Shown: positions 7,376 to 14,569 of the stretch, piece after piece
Layout: the number at the start of each line of letters is the position of its first letter
How positions within the stretch are numbered: position 1 is the stretch's first letter
Source: Lysobacterales bacterium
GTDB taxonomy: Bacteria; Pseudomonadota; Gammaproteobacteria; Xanthomonadales; SZUA-36
Direction of reading: 5' to 3'
DNA: 27,233 nucleotides
NCBI GenBank assembly: GCA_021648045.1
Contig: JAKITM010000026.1
Coordinates: forward strand, 1-27,233
The notes under the pieces: model-generated
Seen by the model: only the letters and a program-made list of their open reading frames with translations
Database searches by the model: none
Told to the model about the DNA's origin: nothing
Program-made: the position numbers and the translations under genes

Positions 7376-8880
7376 TGGAACATCCGCTGAAACCACCGCA
7401 GGATCCACAAAACTTCGATCACTCTGGTCATCCCAATACTGATTCTGAGGCAAAAACTCCCAACATTACGCTGTGGATACTTACCGGTATCATCGTTGCG
7501 GCTTTGCTGGTGGTGTTACTAGTGCTGCCAAAAATGGTTGCGGAAACAGAAAATAAGCCACAGGTAAATACCAAGGAAAAGCCTCAAGAAAAGCCACAGC
7601 CCCCCATTGTTGCAGAGCAAGCATCCAACCCAGAGACCGAAGCGCCAGCCGCTAATCAAACCAGTGTAAACGCAGAGCAGGCTTTACAGAGTTACTTGCG
7701 CTTGCGGGCACAGCCGAAACTGGCAAATGCCGACATCTGGGCAGCGAATGATTGGGCCATGGCAGCGACCACGGCAGCTGTCGGGGATAGAGCCTTCGGT
7801 GAGCAAAAGTTCAGCACCGCGGTCATGAAGTACAAGGAGGCAGTAAATCAACTGCAAACCATTCTGGATGATCGTGATGAAACCCAGTTGAAGTACCTGA
7901 GTTCAGGCTGGAAATTCTTGACCGATAACGCGCTGGGAGATGCCGGCCATGCTTTCCGTAGGGTGCTGTTGATGCAGCCTGATCATCAGCAGGCGCAACG
8001 GGGATTGCAACAAGCGGCAGCACGCAGGCAGGTGCTTAAACTGATGCTGTCCGGGCAGCAGGCAGAAATTACCGATAACCTAAAACAGGCAGCAGAGGCC
8101 TACAGCGCTGCCCTGCAGTTAGACCCGTATTATATTACGGCAGAGGAGGGGCTGAACAGGGTAACGACAGAACTTCAACGACGGGCATTTCAGGATGCAA
8201 TGGGCCAGGCATTGCTGAACCTCGATAAGGGTAAGTTCAGCGCCGCCGGCAAAGCCCTGCAGCAAGCAGCCGCTATTTACCCGGATGATGAATCCTTAAG
8301 GCAGGCTACTCAGCGCTTGTTAACAGATCGCCGGCAAGCCAGCTTAAACAGCTTGCGTAGTCAATCAACGCAACTAGTCGGCAAAGAAGAATGGACAAAT
8401 GCCGCTGCAAAATATCGCAAGGCATTGGCGATTGACCCCAAGGCTGCATTTGCGCGCAACGGCTTGGCTAAAGCTACGGATAAAATTAAATTACACCAGC
8501 AACTCGATCATTATCTGGCAGATCCAAGTCGTTTGTATTCAAATGACCCACTGGATAATGCACAACAATTACTTGCTGGCAATCCAGACCTTCCAGCAGC
8601 GGAACCAAGATTGGCTGCTAAACTGGTAAGTCTTAAGCGCGCGGTTAAACTGGCGATCACCCCGGTCGATTTGCTGATTACATCAGACAACCTCACCGAA
8701 ATTAGTATCTATAAAGTCGGCAGGCAGGGTGTGTTTATGCAAAAGCAATTCAGTTTGAAACCCGGTAAATATACAATTGCCGGTGCACGCAAGGGCTATC
8801 GGGATGTACTTAAAGTGATGGACTTAAAACCCACCATCAGCGGTCAACGGATCAACATACGCACAGAGGAAGAATTTTGA
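7375..8880 (+). CDS. Single-pass membrane TPR protein with PEGA-like C-terminus
   Basis: A 501-residue protein with a 30-residue cytoplasmic start and one transmembrane helix (32-52). A Pro/Lys/Glu-rich linker (55-97) leads to a long helical-repeat region (about 100-370) with TPR-like units, for example around 140-165, 186-215, 234-264, 283-312 and 337-368, several ending in the typical LDP or IDP turn. The end (about 427-490) resembles a PEGA-type beta domain, with LKPGKYTIAG and GYRDV. With the N-terminus inside, the TPR region is periplasmic. TPRs usually scaffold protein complexes. The ATG overlaps the preceding stop, and the stop overlaps the following TTG start. The exact function is unknown. 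Confidence 0.85.
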   Translation: MEHPLKPPQDPQNFDHSGHPNTDSEAKTPNITLWILTGIIVAALLVVLLVLPKMVAETENKPQVNTKEKPQEKPQPPIVAEQASNPETEAPAANQTSVNAEQALQSYLRLRAQPKLANADIWAANDWAMAATTAAVGDRAFGEQKFSTAVMKYKEAVNQLQTILDDRDETQLKYLSSGWKFLTDNALGDAGHAFRRVLLMQPDHQQAQRGLQQAAARRQVLKLMLSGQQAEITDNLKQAAEAYSAALQLDPYYITAEEGLNRVTTELQRRAFQDAMGQALLNLDKGKFSAAGKALQQAAAIYPDDESLRQATQRLLTDRRQASLNSLRSQSTQLVGKEEWTNAAAKYRKALAIDPKAAFARNGLAKATDKIKLHQQLDHYLADPSRLYSNDPLDNAQQLLAGNPDLPAAEPRLAAKLVSLKRAVKLAITPVDLLITSDNLTEISIYKVGRQGVFMQKQFSLKPGKYTIAGARKGYRDVLKVMDLKPTISGQRINIRTEEEF

Positions 8881-11303
8881 GCCGAGAATACTTTATTCAA
8901 GATGCCCGTGGTCGACATAAGTCAACGGAACTGGAGTTGCCGATTCGGGTGGGTGGTAAAAAACACGCCGGAGTATTCATTCCCGGAGTGGCGGCAGAGA
9001 AGTTACTGGCCATAATTGCACTGGATGCGGGACATGCCTATATTCAGCCGGCCGATACTGACTCAAATATTTTTCATAATGATGAGCGTTTGCTGGATTC
9101 CGCCTGGCTCAAATCCGGCGACCGGGTACAGATAGCAAACAGCATGCTCAGCTGGGAAGTACAGGGCGACCGGGTTTTAATCAATGTGCAGCCACACAAG
9201 CTGGATATCAGCAAACCCCGCCCGCCGAAACAGGCACGGCAGGCGACTGCCCCTGTGGATAATTTACCGGTTTCGGTAAAAACACCACCAACAGCAGTCA
9301 ATAAAGGAGTAAAGGGTTCACTTATAGCCTTTGTTTTATTATTGGTGTTGCTGGCGGGGTATTTATTAACCGCAACTTCGGTAATAGTGAAGGTAGAACC
9401 GACATCTGCAGCAGTAGATTTTAAGGGTTTTCCCCCGGCAATTTCCTTTGGGGGCGCACGCCTGATGTTTCCGGGTAATTATGATTTAAGCATCGAAACG
9501 GAGGGTTATGCAGCCTTAAATACTAGTCTTGAGGTTAAGTTCGGAGCGCCGCTGAATGTGAATTATGAGCTTAGCGAACTGCCGGGGTTGGTTCGGCTGA
9601 ATCCTGATCCGGTGGTCGAATATCAACTGTTTGCGGGTGAACAGGAGCTTTCAATGAACGCTACGGGGCAATATGAACTCTCACGAGGCAGCCAGAATCT
9701 AGCGGTGAAAAGCGACCGCTACCTGCCACAGCAGCTGGCTATAGAAGTCGCCGGCTTTGGCGCTGAGCAAAGCTTTGACTTCACTCTGGAGCCGGCCTGG
9801 GCAATTGTATCCTTCAGTTCAGTTCCGGCTGATGCTGAAGTTCTAGTAGGTGGTGTAGTGATTGGAATTACACCCCTGCAAGCAGCAGTTTTACAGGGTC
9901 AGCATGAGTTTGTTGTGCAGAAACCGGGCTTCAAAAAAATCACCCAATTCCACACCATTGAAGCAGGCGTGGATATTAGTCTGGCAGAAATTCAGCTGGA
10001 ACCGGCCGATGGTACGCTGGTACTTAGCAGCAAGCCCGCAGGCGCCAGCATTCTAATTGGTGATAAGTTTTTCGGTAAAACCCCGCAAACTCTGATGATT
10101 TCTGCGGAAACAGAACATCGATTAAGCCTGAGCAAAGCGGGGTACCATTCGGTGGAAAAAGTAATTAAGCTGGCTGCAGATGAGCAGCTCAGTCTGGAGC
10201 TGAATCTTGGAGTTGAATATGCGACAGTATTTATCAGTATTCAACCGCCGGGTTCAAGCCTGAGCATCAATGGTAAAGCTGCAGAAAAAACCAGTGGACG
10301 AATACGCCTGCAAACCCGCAAGAACACGCTTAAGGTCAGCAAGCTGGGCTATATTAGCAAAACCATCAGCGTTACACCGCGTGCCGGTGTGAGCCAAAAT
10401 ATTGAGATTCGGCTAGTTAGCAAAAAACAACAGCAGGCGCAGAAAAAAGAAGCCGCAACACCGGCATCTAAAACCACTGCAGCCGGGCAGAAAATGCTGC
10501 TGATTAGTCCTTCCAGTAATATGAAAATGGGAGCATCGCGCCGCGATGCAGGTAGGCGCGCAAATGAAAGTCAACGCCTGGTGAAACTGCAGCGACCGTT
10601 CTACATGGGTCAATATGAAGTCACTAACAGCGATCTGCGTAAATTTATACCGGCTCATAATTCCGGCAGTGCCGAGTCTGCCATTCTTAGTGGTGATAAG
10701 CAGCCGGTGGTTAATATTAGTTGGGATGACGCCGCCCGTTATTGCAATTGGCTGAGTAAAAAAGACGCTTTACCGATGGCCTACCAAGAAGTTGACGGTA
10801 AAATACAGGCGGTTTCACCCATGACCACCGGTTATCGCTTACCGACTGAAGCTGAATGGGCTTGGGTGGCGCGTCGAGAGGGGCAGGCCAGTGAACAACG
10901 CTATCCCTGGCAGGGTGTGTATCCGCCGACCACAAAAAGTGGAAACTATGCAGATGCCCGGATCGCCGATACCCTGGCTGATATTGTACCGGGCTATGAT
11001 GACGGCTTTCGTGGCAGCGCACCGGTAGGTAGCTTCCCGCCCTGGCCGGCGGGTGCAAGTAATGGCTTTTATGATATGGGTGGTAATGTGGCTGAATGGA
11101 TGCACGATTATTATGCGGTATATCCGGGCGAGGCTGCGCGCTTGGTCGTCGACCCGATGGGTCCGGCAAAGGGTAAACACCATGTAGTGCGTGGTTCCAG
11201 TTGGCGACACGGTAGCATTAGTGAGTTACGCATGAGTTATCGCGATTACAATGCCGCATCACGCCCAGATCTGGGTTTTCGCATAGCGCGTTACGCCGAG
11301 TGA
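8877..11303 (+). CDS. FHA-like / PEGA repeat / formylglycine-generating-enzyme-like membrane protein
   Basis: An 808-residue multidomain protein. Residues 1-105 look like a degenerate FHA domain; the usual phospho-threonine-binding Arg/Ser/His set is not clear. A basic, Pro-rich linker and one transmembrane helix (147-166) follow. Then come beta PEGA-type repeats: clear ones at about 308-375, 378-443 and 448-512, weaker ones at 168-232 and 238-305. A Lys/Gln/Ala linker leads to an FGE-sulfatase (SUMF1-like) fold at 540-806, shown by YRLPTEAEWAW, GGNVAEW and LGFRIAR. The segment that carries the two catalytic cysteines in true FGEs reads RGSSWRHGS...LRMSYR and has none, so oxidase activity is unlikely. 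The TTG start is supported by AGAGGAAG just upstream and overlaps the previous stop. FHA inside and PEGA/FGE outside is the predicted topology. Confidence 0.88.
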   Translation: MSREYFIQDARGRHKSTELELPIRVGGKKHAGVFIPGVAAEKLLAIIALDAGHAYIQPADTDSNIFHNDERLLDSAWLKSGDRVQIANSMLSWEVQGDRVLINVQPHKLDISKPRPPKQARQATAPVDNLPVSVKTPPTAVNKGVKGSLIAFVLLLVLLAGYLLTATSVIVKVEPTSAAVDFKGFPPAISFGGARLMFPGNYDLSIETEGYAALNTSLEVKFGAPLNVNYELSELPGLVRLNPDPVVEYQLFAGEQELSMNATGQYELSRGSQNLAVKSDRYLPQQLAIEVAGFGAEQSFDFTLEPAWAIVSFSSVPADAEVLVGGVVIGITPLQAAVLQGQHEFVVQKPGFKKITQFHTIEAGVDISLAEIQLEPADGTLVLSSKPAGASILIGDKFFGKTPQTLMISAETEHRLSLSKAGYHSVEKVIKLAADEQLSLELNLGVEYATVFISIQPPGSSLSINGKAAEKTSGRIRLQTRKNTLKVSKLGYISKTISVTPRAGVSQNIEIRLVSKKQQQAQKKEAATPASKTTAAGQKMLLISPSSNMKMGASRRDAGRRANESQRLVKLQRPFYMGQYEVTNSDLRKFIPAHNSGSAESAILSGDKQPVVNISWDDAARYCNWLSKKDALPMAYQEVDGKIQAVSPMTTGYRLPTEAEWAWVARREGQASEQRYPWQGVYPPTTKSGNYADARIADTLADIVPGYDDGFRGSAPVGSFPPWPAGASNGFYDMGGNVAEWMHDYYAVYPGEAARLVVDPMGPAKGKHHVVRGSSWRHGSISELRMSYRDYNAASRPDLGFRIARYAE

Positions 11304-11310
11304 GGAAATT

Positions 11311-11475
11311 ATGAAAAAAACCATCATTAAAGTTCTGCTGTTACTGTTATTTGTGTCGGCGCTGTATGCCGGTGTTAATAGCCCGGTATTAAACCAGCAG
11401 GGTTCTTCGGGGAAATTTATTCCCACTGAAAAACTGCGCGCGGATGACAGCGTGGCTTTCCCTGTTGATATATAA
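11311..11475 (+). CDS. 54-residue exported peptide of the VWA/proton-channel operon
   Basis: A small ORF with a strong ribosome site (TGAGGAA, six bases before the ATG), seven bases after the upstream stop. The product starts MKKTIIKVLLLLLFVSALYA, a classic signal peptide or membrane anchor with cleavage likely near residues 20-21. It continues with about 34 polar residues ending in AFPVDI. No cysteine is present. Its position between the PEGA/FGE-like protein and the channel subunit suggests a small periplasmic or membrane accessory. I recognise no family. Spacing, signal peptide and ribosome site argue that it is real. Confidence 0.7.
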   Translation: MKKTIIKVLLLLLFVSALYAGVNSPVLNQQGSSGKFIPTEKLRADDSVAFPVDI

Positions 11476-11499
11476 GCGTACATTTAGGCGTGCATTTAA
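11476..11499 (+). repeat. Tandem 12-bp repeat before the proton-channel gene
   Basis: GCGTACATTTAG and GCGTGCATTTAA lie back to back (10 of 12 identical) immediately after the stop of the 54-residue ORF, in the only sizeable gap (51 nt) in the second half of the operon. No clear ribosome site for the next gene follows. A regulatory role is possible but unproven. Confidence 0.5.
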
Positions 11500-11526
11500 G
11501 CGGAATAATTAAGTGGCTGATAATTT

Positions 11527-12324
11527 ATGAAAAAAAATACTTTCTCTAACGAGTTTATCTTTCAGGTCTTTGCCCTGCTAATTGCATTCATTATTGTGCA
11601 TGCTTTCTATGTCAGTATGGTTCGCCCGGCTGCAGCTGTGCATCTGCAACAGCAGGCTGAAATGATTAAGGAGAATCCGGAATATGTCACCAAAGATTCT
11701 TTCTTTGTGGTGATCAAAGATTACGAGCAGGAAGCCTGCTTTATTTTGATGTTCTGGGCTTTTTCTATTCTCGCCTATAAGGGCCTGGCCGGTCGCCGCC
11801 AGCAATTGCTATTGGAGCGTGATTTGTTGCAATTGCCAAAAGGACTGCCCATTGGTCAGGAAGATACCCGAGCATTAGTTAAACGACTTGAATCTTTACC
11901 GCAAACAGAGCAACAATATCTTCTACCACGGGCCATGTTAACCGGCATTGAACGCTTCAGCGCCACCCGCCATGTACAGGATGTTTCAACCGCGGTACGC
12001 GATGTTTGTGAATCGGAAGGTGAGCGCATGGAATCGGAGTTATCCATCATTCGCTATCTTGCCTGGGCGATCCCCTCGGTTGGCTTTATTGGCACTGTAC
12101 GCGGTATTGGTAATGCCCTGGGACAGGCACATCGCGCGGTTGAAGGCGATATCACCGGAATTACAGAAAACCTCGGGGTGGCTTTTAACTCTACCTTTGT
12201 CGCCCTTATTATTAGTATTGTATTGATGTTTTTTATCCATCAACTACAACTGATGCAAGAACGCCTGGTGCTGGATAGCGAGCGCTATGTTGACCACTGG
12301 CTGATCCGTAAACTGCGGACATAA
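11527..12324 (+). CDS. MotA/TolQ/ExbB-family proton channel subunit
   Basis: A 265-residue inner-membrane protein with four predicted helices: about 11-32, 70-86, 177-197 and 219-239. Helices 3 and 4 carry the family pattern: AIPSVGFIGTVRGIG (181-195), matching the conserved P..G..GTV.G of TolQ/ExbB, and a Thr-containing last helix (NSTFVALIIS) facing the presumed proton path. A cytoplasmic domain lies between helices 2 and 3, as in TolQ/ExbB. In the family, five such subunits surround two single-helix partners and turn proton flow into motion. The obvious partners are the two VWA proteins encoded directly downstream. It is not one of the standard exbB, tolQ or motA loci, since no tolR, tonB or ompA-domain gene accompanies it. 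Confidence 0.9.
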   Translation: MKKNTFSNEFIFQVFALLIAFIIVHAFYVSMVRPAAAVHLQQQAEMIKENPEYVTKDSFFVVIKDYEQEACFILMFWAFSILAYKGLAGRRQQLLLERDLLQLPKGLPIGQEDTRALVKRLESLPQTEQQYLLPRAMLTGIERFSATRHVQDVSTAVRDVCESEGERMESELSIIRYLAWAIPSVGFIGTVRGIGNALGQAHRAVEGDITGITENLGVAFNSTFVALIISIVLMFFIHQLQLMQERLVLDSERYVDHWLIRKLRT

Positions 12325-12342
12325 CAACCCAGTTTATAAGCG

Positions 12343-13425
12343 ATGAAACGCCGGCCCGTATCTGCTACCTCAATGTCGTTCCTCGACATCATGTTTTGTG
12401 GTTTCGGTGCGGTAGTATTGTTGGTGTTGATTATGAACACCCACACTGTACAGGAACGCAATGAAGTCTTTACTGACATGCGCGCGGAAGTGGTGCGCAT
12501 GGAAAATGAAGTTATCATCGGCGAAGAAAATCGAGTGCTGGCATTTAACAGTCTGCAGGCCACCGATAAGGACATCGTATTGATGCAGGGTGAGGCTAGC
12601 CGGGTGCAGGATAGCCTGTTGGAAATTGAAGCCGGATTGACTGACCTAAACAAACAAACAACAGCCAGTCGAGTGCATATCAACAAGTTAAAGTCAGATA
12701 TAAAAGGCCTAGATAAAACCACGCAGGAATTAGCCAAGCAACAACAGTCGCAGGGAACCAAAGTTCACCAATTTGCCGGTGAGGGTAATCGCCAATACTT
12801 AACCGGCCTGAAACTCAGTGGCAAACGCACCCTTATCCTGCTGGATGCTTCTGCCAGTATGCTGGATGAAACCATTGTTAATATTATTCGTTTGCGCAAT
12901 ATGAGCGATGCTAAAAAACGCGCATCGGTTAAATGGAACCGCGCGCAGGGTACGGCAGAATGGTTGATTAGTAATTTGCCGGCCGGTTCACAGTTTCAGG
13001 TATATCTGTTCAATACTCGGTCAAAAAGTGCGCTGTCTGCAAAGCAGGGTAAATGGCTGGCTGCGGCGCGACCTGAGGATGTAGCGGCGGTGGTTAAAAC
13101 CGTGCGTGAAACCATTCCAGCCGGTGGCACCAGCCTCTATCACGCCTTTGCCGCCGCCAATGCCATGCAGCCAAAGCCGGATAATATTTTGTTGATTACA
13201 GATGGTTTACCAACCCAGGGCCGGGCTCAGCCTAAATCAACTACCGTCAGCAGCAGGCAGCGCAGGCAACTTTTTGAGCGCGCAATTCAACAGCTGCCAT
13301 CGGGGGTGCCGGTGAATACTATCCTTTTACCAATGGAAGGTGATGCCTATGCCGCCGCCCATTTTTGGCAGTTGGCAGTGACTAGCAAAGGTTCATTTCT
13401 TACTCCAGCGAGGGACTGGCCATGA
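12343..13425 (+). CDS. ExbD-like membrane-anchored VWA protein, copy 1
   Basis: A 360-residue protein. A basic N-terminus is followed by one transmembrane helix (about 12-32) beginning SFLDIMFCGFGA, in which D15 occupies the place of the proton-carrying Asp of ExbD, TolR and MotB. A long coiled coil follows (about 36-140). A VWA domain (about 160-355) has a complete metal-ion-dependent adhesion site: D168-x-S170-x-S172, T263 and D287. The domain should lie in the periplasm. Its start is 18 nt after the channel gene, and its stop overlaps the start of a second VWA gene in ATGA. Channel partnership is inferred from the helix motif and the gene order. Confidence 0.88.
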   Translation: MKRRPVSATSMSFLDIMFCGFGAVVLLVLIMNTHTVQERNEVFTDMRAEVVRMENEVIIGEENRVLAFNSLQATDKDIVLMQGEASRVQDSLLEIEAGLTDLNKQTTASRVHINKLKSDIKGLDKTTQELAKQQQSQGTKVHQFAGEGNRQYLTGLKLSGKRTLILLDASASMLDETIVNIIRLRNMSDAKKRASVKWNRAQGTAEWLISNLPAGSQFQVYLFNTRSKSALSAKQGKWLAAARPEDVAAVVKTVRETIPAGGTSLYHAFAAANAMQPKPDNILLITDGLPTQGRAQPKSTTVSSRQRRQLFERAIQQLPSGVPVNTILLPMEGDAYAAAHFWQLAVTSKGSFLTPARDWP

Positions 13426-14432
13426 GTCGCAAGAAAGGTCGGCGTGAGGTAGAAATATTTAACCTGTCGTTCCTCGATGTGGTGTCCTGTGGCTTCGGCG
13501 CGATTATTTTGCTGTTGATTATCGTTCAGTTTGGTGAGCCGGTGGTGATCGATAAACTCAGTGTGGATTTATCTGGGAAAGTGCTTAAATTAGAGCAAGA
13601 ACTGTTTGATATTCGTGGCGATACACTGGTATTGAATCGGGACCTGGATGCAAGGCAAGAACAGTTATCGATTCATCGAGAAAAACTAGCGAGATTACGC
13701 GGCAGCCTGTCAACCATCAAAGGCGAATTTGCGAATGCCTCCAGTGAAGCAGAAACTCAGGCGATCATTGCAGGGCAGCTACAAAGTGCGCAGCAAAGCT
13801 TGAGTGCAGAGATGCGGCGTTTACAGCAGGGGGCATTGCGCCGACCGGAGGTTAATAACCGTATTGGCGGCCTGCCGGTCGATAGCGAATACATTATTTT
13901 CATCATCGATACCTCCGGTTCAATGACATCTTATGCTTGGCCGCATGTGTTGAAAAAAGTCAGTGAGGTGCTGAGCGTATACCCTAAGGTTAGGGGGATT
14001 CAGGTAATGAACGACATGGGCCAATATATGTTTCCAACTTATAAAGGCAGGTGGATACCAGATACAACAGGCCGTCGCAAAGCCATCAACCAGCGTTTAC
14101 GGGGCTGGCAACCTTTCTCAAATTCTAGCCCGGTGGAAGGCATCGAGGCTGCAATTAAACGCTTTTATGCCAAAGATAAAAGCATCAGTTTATATATATT
14201 CGGCGATGATTTTTCTTCAGGTTCAATCGAACAGGTGCTCAACACCGTGGCCAAGCTGAACCGTGCCGACAGCAGCGGTAAACGCCGGGTTCGTATTCAT
14301 GCCATGGGTTTCCCAGTGTTATTCCAAATGGGCGGGATGAATTCCAATGTCGTGCGTTTTGCTGCGCTGATGCGTAAGCTAGCAGAAAATAATGATGGCA
14401 CTTTTGTTGGCTTAAACAGTAACAAGCCGTAG
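13422..14432 (+). CDS. ExbD-like membrane-anchored VWA protein, copy 2
   Basis: A 336-residue protein built like its upstream neighbour: a basic start, a helix beginning SFLDVVSCGFGA (D19 in the Asp position, helix about 18-35), a coiled coil (about 45-140), and a VWA domain (about 155-330) with D163-T-S165-G-S167 and acidic D262/D263. The third site residue appears to be Ser (235-236) instead of Thr. The two VWA proteins share the helix motif S-F-L-D-x-x-x-C-G-F-G-A almost exactly but differ widely in the VWA part, so they are old paralogues and not a recent duplication. AGGGA six bases before the ATG is a good ribosome site. It is the last gene of the operon. Confidence 0.88.
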   Translation: MSRKKGRREVEIFNLSFLDVVSCGFGAIILLLIIVQFGEPVVIDKLSVDLSGKVLKLEQELFDIRGDTLVLNRDLDARQEQLSIHREKLARLRGSLSTIKGEFANASSEAETQAIIAGQLQSAQQSLSAEMRRLQQGALRRPEVNNRIGGLPVDSEYIIFIIDTSGSMTSYAWPHVLKKVSEVLSVYPKVRGIQVMNDMGQYMFPTYKGRWIPDTTGRRKAINQRLRGWQPFSNSSPVEGIEAAIKRFYAKDKSISLYIFGDDFSSGSIEQVLNTVAKLNRADSSGKRRVRIHAMGFPVLFQMGGMNSNVVRFAALMRKLAENNDGTFVGLNSNKP

Positions 14433-14434
14433 TT

Positions 14435-14450
14435 TTCAGGGGTGCCTGAA
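14435..14450 (+). other. Short hairpin after the operon's last gene
   Basis: TTCAGG and CCTGAA flank a GGTG loop two bases after the stop of the second VWA gene. No T-run follows, so at best it is a weak 3' end structure. No better terminator was seen before radA. Confidence 0.35.
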
Positions 14451-14569
14451 TACCAGTATATGCTCAAAATTGTGATTAATTAGTGGTCTTCCTACAACCA
14501 TTCAAGCATTAAACTCCCGTCACAAGTGTTAAGCTAAACGCCTGATCAACATAACTACAAGGCCTCGCA

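Noticed and set aside
8877..11303. Functional formylglycine-generating enzyme
   Set aside because: The catalytic cysteine pair is absent from the expected segment and no sulfatase gene is present.
11527..14432. Zorya-type anti-phage defence (ZorAB)
   Set aside because: The channel protein lacks the long ZorA tail, the B-type proteins carry VWA and not OmpA-like domains, and no ZorC, ZorD or ZorE nuclease or helicase is nearby.
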